Below, piece by piece: positions 6,196-14,378 of a DNA stretch of 33,041 bases. Position 1 is the first letter of the stretch. Every line of letters begins with the position of its first letter. Both the position numbers and the translations under genes were made by a program. The stretch comes from Nitriliruptorales bacterium. GTDB lineage: Bacteria > Actinomycetota > Nitriliruptoria > Nitriliruptorales > Nitriliruptoraceae. The notes beneath the pieces were generated by a model. That model did no database searches and was not told the origin of the DNA. It saw nothing but the letters and a program-made list of their open reading frames with translations. The stretch is from the NCBI GenBank assembly GCA_024637135.1, contig JAGXFT010000057.1, positions 1 to 33,041 on the forward strand. The letters are read 5' to 3'.

Positions 6196-7581
6196 TCAGT
6201 CGGTACTGGCACCGGGCGCGACGGTGGCGTCGGCACGACGGGTGGCGTCGAACGGTTCGACCACCAGCACGGCGCCGTCCACACCCGTGACCTGCACGGC
6301 GGTGCCGACTCGGAGCCGACCGGTGTCGGCCAACCGGGCGCGCCACAGCGCCTCGTCGATGTAGACGTGCCCCTCGGGGTTCAGGACGCTGCGCACGATG
6401 CCGGGACGACCGACCAGTTCGTCGAGTTCGACCCCCTCGGGACCGGCCTGGGCCCGCAGGATCGTGGTCATGACCACCACCCAGAAGGCGAGCGCGAGCA
6501 CGGTGGTGGCCCCGGCGACCCAGCCCGGGTTGCGCAGGGCACCGGTCCCGAAGATCCACCACGAGCCCACGCCGAAGGCGACGGTCCCGGCGGCCGTCGT
6601 CGCGCCGAGTCCGGCCAGGGCCGTGTCCAGCACGAACAGGCCGAGCCCGAACAGGAGCAGCGCCAGCGCCCACCAGGCGACCGGCAGCACCGTCAGCCCG
6701 AAGATCGCGAACGGCAGCATGACGACGCCGGCGAACCCGGCGACGCCGAAGCCGGGCTGGAACAACTCGAAGGCCAGCAAGCTCAGCCCGATGACCAGCA
6801 ACAGGTAGATGAAGGCCGGGGTGGCGGCGGCGTGCAGCATCCGGGCCACGAGCCCGAGCGAGTGCAGGCGCACCTGGACATCGTCCTGGGCCAGGCTGAG
6901 GACCCGGCCGTCCCCGACGTCACGGCCGTCGAGGTCACCGAGCATCGTCGCGACGTCGGGCGCATTCACGTCGAGCAGGCCCGCGTCCTCCAGTTCGGCC
7001 GCCGAGCGGGCCTCGTCGACGAAGGACGAGGCCGATGCGCCCAGCCGCGACTCGACCAGCGCGACGAGGTCCGAGTCGTCCCCGGCCCCGGCCAGGTCGG
7101 CGGGCACCAGGGGCCCGACCGAGCCGACCTCGGCGACGGCCCGGACGTCGGCGCCGGCCCACAGGGCCGCCCATGCACCGGCGGCCGTGGCCTGCGTGCC
7201 GGCCTGCGGGGTCACGAGCACCGCGACCGGCACGGTGGCCCGGTCGATGGCGTCGACCAGGCCGGCGACGTCGACAGAGACGCCGCCCGGACCGGACACC
7301 TGGAGCACCACCAGTTCGGCGCCGTCGGCGTCGGCCTGGTCGAGCAGGTCGCGGATCGCGTCGGCCACGGGCGGGTCCAGCAGGCCGGTGATCGGGAGCA
7401 CCTCCACGACCGATCCGGGGTCGGCGTCCTGGGCGTCGGCCGCGGTCGCCGTCGACGTGGCAAGGGCACCCAGCAGCAGGACCGCCACCAGTGCCGCCAC
7501 GACTCGGACGAGGCCGGTCCGGGCCGCCGCCGACACCACGGGCAGGGCTGACCGACGGGCAGGAAGCGGAGAGATTGGCAT
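6196..7581 (-). CDS. NfeD-like membrane protein with degenerate ClpP-class protease domain
   Basis: A 461-residue membrane protein of the NfeD/stomatin-operon protease type. Order: signal/anchor helix (about 19-47, ending ATSTATAADA), an extracytoplasmic ClpP/crotonase-like domain with VVEVLPITGLLDPPVAD and VVLQVSGPGGVSV, a block of four to five membrane helices from about residue 243 (FIYLLLVIGLSLLAFELF onwards), and a C-terminal OB-fold NfeD domain with LVGRPGIVRSVLNPEG and VYIDEALWRAR. In active family members the nucleophile serine follows a PxGASAAS-like motif; here the segment is PQAGTQATAAGAW, so the nucleophile seems to be gone. ATG 7581 has no strong ribosome site; a GTG eight codons upstream is possible, or the mRNA is leaderless. 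It heads the minus-strand cluster, 110 bases before the DUF4177-like gene. Confidence 0.8.
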   Translation of the reverse strand: MPISPLPARRSALPVVSAAARTGLVRVVAALVAVLLLGALATSTATAADAQDADPGSVVEVLPITGLLDPPVADAIRDLLDQADADGAELVVLQVSGPGGVSVDVAGLVDAIDRATVPVAVLVTPQAGTQATAAGAWAALWAGADVRAVAEVGSVGPLVPADLAGAGDDSDLVALVESRLGASASSFVDEARSAAELEDAGLLDVNAPDVATMLGDLDGRDVGDGRVLSLAQDDVQVRLHSLGLVARMLHAAATPAFIYLLLVIGLSLLAFELFQPGFGVAGFAGVVMLPFAIFGLTVLPVAWWALALLLFGLGLFVLDTALAGLGATTAAGTVAFGVGSWWIFGTGALRNPGWVAGATTVLALAFWVVVMTTILRAQAGPEGVELDELVGRPGIVRSVLNPEGHVYIDEALWRARLADTGRLRVGTAVQVTGVDGAVLVVEPFDATRRADATVAPGASTD

Positions 7582-7728
7582 GGTCCGGAGGATATCCCAG
7601 GCCACGATCCGGCCGGTCCGACCTGGCTGGCGACCGGGCGTGTCGCCCGGGTCCGTTCGGACCGCCACGGTCCCCGTGGCGTGGGCGACCTACGCTCGCC
7701 GGTCGGGTCACGAGCCGACGGAGGTGGG
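7582..7728. promoter_or_regulatory. Divergent promoter region nfeD-like / ArsA operon
   Basis: This 147-base gap separates two divergent transcription units. It holds a small hairpin, GCCACGG (7664-7670) with CCGTGGC (7674-7680). No convincing -35/-10 pair could be picked by eye. Confidence 0.35.
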
Positions 7729-8847
7729 ATGGCCACGGCGTCGTCGGATGCTCCGCCACGGACGGGCAGGGGGACTTGGCCCGTGCACGACGGCCACGAC
7801 GACCTGTTCGGTGCCAACGTGCTGCTGGTCACCGGCAAGGGCGGGGTCGGCAAGACCACGACCGCAGCCGCCCTCGCACTGGCCGCGGCCGACTCCGGTC
7901 GTGACACCCTGGTGGTCGAGGTGGAAGGCCGCCACACCCTGTCGAGGGCATTCGCCACACCCCCGTGGGACTACCACGAACGCGAGTTCCGCCCGGGCCT
8001 GTGGGGCGTCGCGTTGGACCCGGCCGAATCGGTCTACGAATACCTCGAACTGTTCTACGGGCTGAAGCGCGTGCAGTGGATGATGGAGCGGTCCAGCGCG
8101 CTGGACTTCGTCACGACTGCGGCCCCGGGCCTGCGTGACCTGCTGCTGGTCGGCAAGGTCTACGAGATCGAGGCTCGCCGACGCGACGACGGGCGACGAC
8201 GCTTCGACACCATCATCGTGGACGCGCCGCCCACCGGCCGGATCGTGCCGTTCCTGCAGTCTCCCACGGCCGTCACCGAGATCGTCCGGGTCGGTCCGAT
8301 CCGACGTCAGTCGGCCCAGATACGGGAGATGTTGCTGGATCCCCGGCGCACGTGCGCCGTGCTGGTGACCCTGTTGGAGGAGATGCCGGTCACCGAGGCC
8401 GTCGAGGGGGTCGGGTCGCTGGCGGATGCCGGGATCGCCACCGGCGCGATCGTGGCCAACCAGGTCGTCCTCCCGGCGGTCGACGGCCCCGACGCCGGCC
8501 TGGTCGCGGCGTGGTCGGCGCCGGACGTGATCGCGGCGGCCGCGGGGGTGGGCCTGGACCTCGACGCCCCCGACGTGTCGATGCTGCAACGACAGGTCGC
8601 CGACCACCGTCGCCACCTGGCACGCCAGCGCCACCTCGCCAACCGCCTCGCGACGGGCTCGACCCCGATCCTGGTGCTGCCGGACCTCGCGACGGACGCG
8701 GTCGACGTCCCGACCCTGCAGGTGCTGGCCGACACCATCGCCCGCCAGGTCGGCGCCGAGGGGCCGCGGGGCCGGGACGTCGGGCCCCTGGTCCGCGACC
8801 TGCTCGAGGGGGACCCGGAGGACCGGGACGACCGGGGACGACCATGA
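7729..8847 (+). CDS. ArsA/Get3-like ATPase, first subunit (Rv3679-like)
   Basis: A 372-residue soluble ATPase of the ArsA/Get3 branch of SIMIBI P-loop proteins. The deviant Walker A, TGKGGVGKTTT (about 35-45), keeps the intersubunit signature lysine; LVVEVEGRHTLSRAF follows as the switch I region and IIVDAPPTGRIVPFLQSP as the DTAPTGH-like motif. There are no arsenite-binding cysteines in the usual places, so it is not an arsenic pump ATPase. Orthologues with the same neighbours (Rv3679/Rv3680) have been studied in M. tuberculosis as a paired ArsA/Get3-type complex. ATG 7729 has GGAGGT 3-4 bases upstream, slightly close; the longer open frame lacks a better site. Its stop overlaps the next gene's ATG by four bases, consistent with subunits made in a fixed ratio. 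Confidence 0.88.
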   Translation: MATASSDAPPRTGRGTWPVHDGHDDLFGANVLLVTGKGGVGKTTTAAALALAAADSGRDTLVVEVEGRHTLSRAFATPPWDYHEREFRPGLWGVALDPAESVYEYLELFYGLKRVQWMMERSSALDFVTTAAPGLRDLLLVGKVYEIEARRRDDGRRRFDTIIVDAPPTGRIVPFLQSPTAVTEIVRVGPIRRQSAQIREMLLDPRRTCAVLVTLLEEMPVTEAVEGVGSLADAGIATGAIVANQVVLPAVDGPDAGLVAAWSAPDVIAAAAGVGLDLDAPDVSMLQRQVADHRRHLARQRHLANRLATGSTPILVLPDLATDAVDVPTLQVLADTIARQVGAEGPRGRDVGPLVRDLLEGDPEDRDDRGRP

Positions 8848-10088
8848 CCCCGGCGTCGTCCGCCCACGGCTCGCTGTCGGACGCCGTCGACACGGCCACC
8901 ATCCTGGTCACCACCGGGGCCGGCGGGGTCGGCAAGACGACCACCGCGGCCGCGCTGGGGCTGGCCGCCGCCCGCCGGGGGCGGTCGGCGCTGGTCATCA
9001 CCATCGACCCGGCCCGACGGCTCGCCCAGGCACTGGGCCTGGACGACCTCGCGGCCGAGCCGCAACCCGTCGACGTCGATGCCGCCGGCCGCCTCGATGC
9101 CATGATGCTCGACATGGAGTCGACCTTCGACCAGTTGATCGAGCGCCATGCGGCCACGCCTGCTCGCGCGGACGCCATCCGCGCGAACCGGATCTACCGG
9201 ACCCTGTCGTCGACCCTGTCGGGGACGCAGGAGTACATGGCGATGGAGAAGCTGCACGAACTCCACGACCGCGGTGACTGGGACCTGATCGTGGTGGACA
9301 CGCCCCCCACGCGCAGCGCCCTGGACTTCCTGGACGCCCCCCAGCGGATGACCTCGTTCCTGGAGGGACGGTTGTTGCGGCTGCTGATGCAACCGGCGCT
9401 CTCGGCGGGCAGGGGGTACCTCCGGGCCGTCGGCTTCGGCGCCACGGCGTTCATGAAGGTCGCGGGCCGGGTCACGGGCATGGAGGTCCTGGACGACATC
9501 GCGGACTTCTTCCGGGCGTTCGACGGCATGTACGACGGCTTCAAGGCGCGCGCCGCCGAGGTACTGGTGCTGCTGCGCCGACCGACCTCCCAGTTCGTGG
9601 TGGTGGCCTCGCCCCAACCCCCACCACTGCGCGAGGCCCGGTTCTTCGTCGACCGGCTCGAACAGGAGGGACTGCACCTCGCGGGGGTCGTGGTCAATCG
9701 CCTCCACGACCCCGGCTCGGGGCACGACCCGGCAGCCCTGGTGGCGGCCGCCGATGCGTTGGCGACCGACCCGGAACCGGAACACCGGGCCCTGGCGGCC
9801 GCGTTGGCACTGGTCGCGCACCAGTCCACGATCGCGCGACGCGAACGCCGCGACGTCGGGGCCGCGCTCATCAACCGCCGGATCCCGGTGCTGGTCGAGG
9901 TCGGCCACCGCGCCGGCGAGGTCCACGACCTCGACGGCCTGGCCGCGATCGGCGGCCGTCTCACGGGCGAGGTCGCCGCTCCCGGCGACGGCGCCCCAAT
10001 CGATCCCGGCGATCCCGGCGACCCCCGCCATGCCGACGATGCCGACCAGTCCGACGACCACCACGACCAGCCACGAGGACGACCATGA
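8844..10088 (+). CDS. ArsA/Get3-like ATPase, second subunit (Rv3680-like)
   Basis: A 414-residue partner of the preceding ATPase. Its P-loop is TGAGGVGKTTT (about 24-34): the Walker A lysine remains but the signature lysine of ArsA/Get3/MinD proteins is alanine. ITIDPARRLAQALGL and VVDTPPTRSALDFLDAP are the switch regions; a helical stretch rich in F/L/M (about 160-215, RLLRLLMQPAL and AFMKVAG) could form a hydrophobic client groove like that of Get3. The last 30 residues are an Asp/His/Pro-rich tail (DPGDPGDPRHADDADQSDDH) not needed for the fold. ATG 8844 overlaps the upstream stop (ATGA) and its own stop overlaps the YbjN start in the same way. Proposed role: an ATP-driven heterodimer handling membrane-protein or envelope clients; the client is unknown. 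Confidence 0.88.
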   Translation: MTPASSAHGSLSDAVDTATILVTTGAGGVGKTTTAAALGLAAARRGRSALVITIDPARRLAQALGLDDLAAEPQPVDVDAAGRLDAMMLDMESTFDQLIERHAATPARADAIRANRIYRTLSSTLSGTQEYMAMEKLHELHDRGDWDLIVVDTPPTRSALDFLDAPQRMTSFLEGRLLRLLMQPALSAGRGYLRAVGFGATAFMKVAGRVTGMEVLDDIADFFRAFDGMYDGFKARAAEVLVLLRRPTSQFVVVASPQPPPLREARFFVDRLEQEGLHLAGVVVNRLHDPGSGHDPAALVAAADALATDPEPEHRALAAALALVAHQSTIARRERRDVGAALINRRIPVLVEVGHRAGEVHDLDGLAAIGGRLTGEVAAPGDGAPIDPGDPGDPRHADDADQSDDHHDQPRGRP

Positions 10089-10849
10089 CTTCGCCCAACG
10101 ACCCGACCCGGTCCGACGCGACGGGCGACGGCCCCGCCGCGTCCCCGTCCGCGGTCGATCCCACCGGCAGCGTGGACCCCGACGATGCCGACGACGCGGA
10201 GACCGTGGATCCGCCACCTGTGGATGCCGCCGACGACGCGTCGGGGGAACCGGCCGAGGACGGGGACGCGGCACGTCGACGCGCCGTCACGCTGGCGGGG
10301 TCCGCGCGGCGGCCACCCCCGCGCCGGACCGGCCTGTTCGTCGATCCCCAGGACCTCCGAGCGCACGTCGGTGACCTGTTGGCCGGCATGCTGGGGGGCT
10401 ACGAGGTCGACGGCTTCGGGAACTTCTCGTTCACCCACGACGGTGCCCGCGTCTTCGTCACCGTGGGACCGACCCCCGTCGGCCTGGCGGTGAACGTGCA
10501 CTCGGTCACCAACATCGACCTCGACCTCAGTGACGACCTCGCGCGCTTCCTCGCCACGACGAACCACCGACTGGGGTTCGGTGCCCTGTCCTACGACACC
10601 GACAACCGCGCGGTCTGGATGCGACAGACGCTGCTGGGGACGGCGCTGGACGCACCCGAACTGCAGGCCGCCGTCGCCACGGTCGCTCGCACGGCCGCCA
10701 GCATGGACGACGAGGTCCAGCAACGGTTCGGGGGCCGGACCTTCGAGGGGGCGTCGCCCGACGAACAGGCGGCCGCCAGCCCACCGACGGCCGCAGACGC
10801 GTCCACGGACGCCCGACCCGATCCCGACAACGCCTCCGGCTACCTGTGA
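10085..10849 (+). CDS. YbjN-domain protein with acidic N-terminal extension
   Basis: A 254-residue protein. Residues 1-75 are acidic low complexity (TGSVDPDDADDAETVDPPP), then a folded domain from about 85 to 205: FVDPQDLRAHVGDLLAGML, YEVDGFGNFSF, ARVFVTVGPTPVGLAVNVHSV and an L-rich helix ending FLATTNHRLGFGALSYD, then NRAVWMRQTLLG. This is the YbjN/type III secretion chaperone-like fold, usually a small dimeric binding module without catalytic residues. A disordered tail follows. ATG 10085 overlaps the stop of the second ATPase by four bases, so it is translated with the ATPase pair and is a good candidate for a third component such as a client adaptor. Its role is inferred only from position and fold. 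Confidence 0.75.
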   Translation: MTSPNDPTRSDATGDGPAASPSAVDPTGSVDPDDADDAETVDPPPVDAADDASGEPAEDGDAARRRAVTLAGSARRPPPRRTGLFVDPQDLRAHVGDLLAGMLGGYEVDGFGNFSFTHDGARVFVTVGPTPVGLAVNVHSVTNIDLDLSDDLARFLATTNHRLGFGALSYDTDNRAVWMRQTLLGTALDAPELQAAVATVARTAASMDDEVQQRFGGRTFEGASPDEQAAASPPTAADASTDARPDPDNASGYL

Positions 10850-10928
10850 ACCGCACGCCGGCGCAATGACGGAACCGGACCCCGTCCAGGGGCCGCTCAG
10901 GATTGCCGGTCGCGTCGGGCGGCGTGGC

Positions 10929-11150
10929 TCAACTGGCCAGTCGCCGGACGTGGGCGCGGCGCTGCCGCTCGGTCAGGCCACCCCAGACACCGATCTCGAT
11001 GCCCTCGGCGACGGCGTAGTCGAGGCACTCGGACCGGACCTCGCAACGTTCGCAGGTCTTGATGGCATCCTTGGCCTCTGTCAGGTTCCGTCCGAAGAAG
11101 ACGTCCGGGTCCATTCCACGGCAGCGTGCAGCATCGGCCCAGGAATCCAA
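10929..11150 (-). CDS. WhiB-family iron-sulfur regulator (WhiB4/WblA-like)
   Basis: A WhiB transcription factor that should bind a [4Fe-4S] cluster through four cysteines: CRGMDPDVFF, then TCERCEVRSEC gives C-x2-C-x5-C. The family turn GVWGGLTERQRR follows and a basic end AHVRRL can contact DNA. I chose the TTG at 11148-11150, preceded by GAGAGGG, because it gives a 73-residue protein beginning MDSWADAARCRG, parallel to MDWRHKAVCR of WhiB1. An ATG at 11276 would give 115 residues with an N-terminal extension of unlikely composition and no ribosome site, though WhiB4 proteins do have extensions, so it cannot be excluded. It is divergent from ponA2 and follows the ArsA-like pair, as whiB4 does in M. 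tuberculosis and wblA in Streptomyces. Confidence 0.9.
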   Translation of the reverse strand: MDSWADAARCRGMDPDVFFGRNLTEAKDAIKTCERCEVRSECLDYAVAEGIEIGVWGGLTERQRRAHVRRLAS

Positions 11151-11420
11151 GGTTCGCCCTCTCGCGGCGTGGCTGCCCAGTCGTGGCGACGCGTCCCGGC
11201 AGCCGGAGGAGGACGTGGCGCAGCGGGTCGTTGACCCAACAACTCCAACGCTAGGCCCACGCGCATCCTCCTGCATGGCTCATCCGAGCCATTGGCGCGC
11301 GCAGGACGGCCGGTTGGGGACCTCACCCATCACGTTCCAATTCTTTTCATTGCTCTTCATGCATCATCGACAGTTCCAGCACCGCCACCCGGCCACCGTG
11401 GGTCCCACCGACCTCGGCCA

Positions 11421-11486
11421 CCACAGCGGTAGCCTGTGGGGACACGGTCGTCGCACCGTGGCCTGCGGCTCGGACGGCGTCCGAGC
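11421..11486 (+). promoter_or_regulatory. ponA2 upstream region: inverted repeat over a TANNNT box and leader hairpin
   Basis: In the 380-base whiB-ponA2 gap the clearest sites are CCACAG (11421-11426) with CTGTGG (11434-11439), overlapping a possible -10 box TAGCCT (11430-11435), and a hairpin GCTCGGAC (11468-11475) / GTCCGAGC (11479-11486). The stretch 11336-11375 is AT-rich for this genome and may hold the whiB promoter. No further gene is supported in the gap. Confidence 0.4.
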
Positions 11487-11531
11487 GCCGCGGGATGAAG
11501 GGCCCCCGTCGCCTACAAGGCTGTCGCCCCC

Positions 11532-14378
11532 ATGAACACCGCCAGCAGGACGCGAGCCATCGTCGAGCGGCTCGTCCTCATCGTCGCCATCGTCGTGGCG
11601 ACGTCGCTGCTGGTGTCGTCATTGGCCCTGCCCGGCCTGACGTTCGCATCCGACACCGTCGACACGTTCACCGACAACTTCCTGGACGTGGCTCCGCTGC
11701 CGGAACTGACCGACCCGCCCGAGAACTCGTTCATCTACGCCAGCAACGACCAGTTGTTGGACGAGATCAACTTCCGCGAGAACCGCGAGCCGGTGAAGTA
11801 CGCCGACATCCCCAGCGTGATGGTCGACGCCGTGGTCGCCACCGAGGACGCCGAGTTCTGGAACCACAACGGCGTCAACACCAACGCCATCGTGCGCTCG
11901 GCGGTCTCCAACGTCGCCGCCGGTGAGATCGTCGGTGGCGGGTCGACCATCACCCAGCAGTACATCAAGATCGCCTACGCCTACCAGTCCGACGACGCGA
12001 CCGTCGAGACCCTGGACCGCAAGATCCAGGAGGCGACCTGGGCCGTCCAGCTCGAGGAACGGATGTCCAAGGAGGAGATCCTCGAGGCCTACCTCAACAC
12101 GGCCTACTTCGGATCGGGGGCATGGGGCGTCGCCACGGCCGCACAGCGCTACTTCTCCAAGGACCTCGCGGACCTGACGGTCGGCGAGGCGGCGACGCTG
12201 GCCGGCACCATTCGCGCGCCCGGGGCGAACAACCCGATCGAGAACCCCGGCAACGCGCGGACTCGCCGCAACATCGTGCTGGGCCAGATGGCCGAGGAGG
12301 GGTTCATCTCCACCCGCCAGCGCGACCTCGCGCGAGCCTCGGAACTGTCCGTGGAGGAATCGACCAGGGCCGAGCCGACGAACCCGTTCTGGACGAACTG
12401 GGTGACGGAACTGCTGACCAACGAGTCCACGGCCGCCACGCTGGGCGACGAGCAGGTCCAGTTGCTGCGGGCACTGGGCGACGACACCGAGGGCCGCACG
12501 ACCCGAGTCTTCCAGGGTGGGCTGCGCATCACGACCACGCTGGACCCCGACCTGCAGGGGATGGCCGAGGACACGATCACCGACTTCCTGACCGACGACA
12601 AGCCCAATCGGCGCAAGATCGCCCGCGAACCCATGGCCGGGCTGATCACGATCGAGCCGGGCTCCGGCGCAGTGCGAACCATGGCGCTGGGCCCGTATGC
12701 CTGGGGCACCTGCCTGGGGAACCCGGGCGACCCGTCCGACGACGACTTCGCCGGTCGTACGAACAAGGGTGAACTGCTGTGTGACCGCACCCAGGTCAAC
12801 CCCCTGATCCCGGCCGGCGGCGGCACGGCGCGCCAGCCCGGCTCGGCGTTCAAGCCGATCGTGCAGACCGCCGCGATCGAGGTCGGGATCCCGCCCGGGT
12901 ACACCATCGACTCCGACGACGCCGAGACCCAGGGCGGCGAACCGATCAAGGAGTGCGACGACGCCGACGACGAGACCGGCTTCTACACCCCGGCGAACTC
13001 GTCCGCGGGTGGCCTCCGGGACATGTACAGCGCCCTGGAGTCGTCCGTGAACGTCTACCACGCGCGGCTGACCGGCGAGATCGGCCCCGGCACGGTCGGC
13101 GAGATGGCCCAGCGCCTGGGCCTGCGCGAGTGGGCCCGCACCATCGAGCGCACCGACGCCCTGGGCGGCAGCCTCGACAACCTCCAGTGTTCGGTGGGGC
13201 TGGGTGGCTACGACGCCACGCCGCTGGAGATGGCCTCGGCCTACGCCACCCTCGCCAACCGCGGCAGCTACTGCCCGCCCTACGTCATCGAGCGCATCGA
13301 GGACCGCAACGGCGAGGTGCTCTACCAGCACCAAGACGCCTGCGAACAGGTCGTGGACCAGTTGGTCGTCGACCGCGAGGTCGACGTGATGGCCGGACCG
13401 GTCAGCGACAACGGCACCGCCCCGATGGTGGGCGACGCGCTCGAACATCCCGTGCGCGGCAAGACCGGTACCACGAACAGTTCTCGCGACGCCTGGTTCC
13501 TGGGCTTCACGACCCGTTACGCGACCGCGGCCTGGATGGGCTACGCCAACGGCATCCGTAGCTACGACACGGTCGCGGACGCCGTCGATGCCTGCCCCAG
13601 CAGCCATGACGGCGACGACAACGACCTGCCCGACCGGCAGTGTCCGCCCGACCTGAAGGTGATGGTCGACGTCAACATCGGGGGCACGGACTACGAGGTG
13701 GTCCAGGGCGGGACGATCCCGGCCCCGATGTGGGCCGACTACATGGTCAAGGTCATGGACCCGTTCGAGCCCGAGGGCTTCCCCGAGCCGCCGCCCATCC
13801 CGACCACGACGATGCCGGACCTGGTGAAGGCCGGGTCGATCGCCGCCGCGCGTGACCTCACCGAGGAGGCCGGCCTGCAACTCAAGCAGAAGTCGGTCAC
13901 GGACTGGCGCGCCGCCGGGACCATCATCGCCCAGGTGCCGGCCGCCGGCAGTGACGTCCAGGTCGGCAACTTCGTGACGGCGAAGGTCTCCGACGGCGAG
14001 GGCGCCTACCCACGTGTGCCCGACGTCGTCGGGCGCAGTGCCGCCGACGCCACCGCACGACTCGAAGCGGCCGGCTACGCCGTCGGCAGCTTCTCGGCGA
14101 CCGTGCGCCAGCAGGAGAACGACGGCCGGGTGCTCCAGCAGCAGCCTGCCGGCGAGACCCGCCTGCGACCGGGCAGCACCGTCAACATCCAGGTGGGCTC
14201 CTACGTTGCCCCGCCGCCGCCGCCGGAGCCGGAGCCGACGCCCGAACCGAAGCCCGAGCCAACGCCCACCGCGACCAGGACGCCCAAGCCCACCAAGACG
14301 CCCAAGCCCAAGAAGACGCCACCGCCGCCGGACCCGACACCGACACCCGCGGACGCCGCTGGAGTCGCCGGTGGCTGA
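11532..14378 (+). CDS. ponA2: Class A penicillin-binding protein with two PASTA domains
   Basis: A bifunctional peptidoglycan synthase of 948 residues, anchored by one membrane helix (about 10-33) with the rest outside the membrane. The GT51 transglycosylase has the catalytic ATEDAEFW (Glu about 105), GGGSTITQQYIK (about 135-146) and EEILEAYLNTAYFG. The transpeptidase has GSAFK (Ser about 438, Lys about 441), SVN (about 505-507) and RGKTGTTN (about 642-649). Two PASTA domains follow (about 760-820 and 826-890, the second with VPDVVGRSAADA), then a Pro/Lys/Thr-rich tail that is probably disordered and wall-spanning. It matches PonA2 (Rv3682) in domains and neighbours. No good ribosome site precedes ATG 11532 (only AAGG about 15 bases upstream). 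Its stop overlaps the GTG of the metallophosphoesterase by eight bases. Confidence 0.93.
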   Translation: MNTASRTRAIVERLVLIVAIVVATSLLVSSLALPGLTFASDTVDTFTDNFLDVAPLPELTDPPENSFIYASNDQLLDEINFRENREPVKYADIPSVMVDAVVATEDAEFWNHNGVNTNAIVRSAVSNVAAGEIVGGGSTITQQYIKIAYAYQSDDATVETLDRKIQEATWAVQLEERMSKEEILEAYLNTAYFGSGAWGVATAAQRYFSKDLADLTVGEAATLAGTIRAPGANNPIENPGNARTRRNIVLGQMAEEGFISTRQRDLARASELSVEESTRAEPTNPFWTNWVTELLTNESTAATLGDEQVQLLRALGDDTEGRTTRVFQGGLRITTTLDPDLQGMAEDTITDFLTDDKPNRRKIAREPMAGLITIEPGSGAVRTMALGPYAWGTCLGNPGDPSDDDFAGRTNKGELLCDRTQVNPLIPAGGGTARQPGSAFKPIVQTAAIEVGIPPGYTIDSDDAETQGGEPIKECDDADDETGFYTPANSSAGGLRDMYSALESSVNVYHARLTGEIGPGTVGEMAQRLGLREWARTIERTDALGGSLDNLQCSVGLGGYDATPLEMASAYATLANRGSYCPPYVIERIEDRNGEVLYQHQDACEQVVDQLVVDREVDVMAGPVSDNGTAPMVGDALEHPVRGKTGTTNSSRDAWFLGFTTRYATAAWMGYANGIRSYDTVADAVDACPSSHDGDDNDLPDRQCPPDLKVMVDVNIGGTDYEVVQGGTIPAPMWADYMVKVMDPFEPEGFPEPPPIPTTTMPDLVKAGSIAAARDLTEEAGLQLKQKSVTDWRAAGTIIAQVPAAGSDVQVGNFVTAKVSDGEGAYPRVPDVVGRSAADATARLEAAGYAVGSFSATVRQQENDGRVLQQQPAGETRLRPGSTVNIQVGSYVAPPPPPEPEPTPEPKPEPTPTATRTPKPTKTPKPKKTPPPPDPTPTPADAAGVAGG

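Noticed and set aside
8844-10088. Arsenite-efflux ATPase (ArsA)
   Set aside because: The metalloid-binding cysteines are absent and no ArsB or ArsR genes are nearby; the Rv3679/Rv3680 neighbourhood fits better.
10929-11276. The longer ATG start for WhiB
   Set aside because: The extension has no ribosome site and unlikely composition, although it cannot be fully excluded because WhiB4 proteins can be longer.
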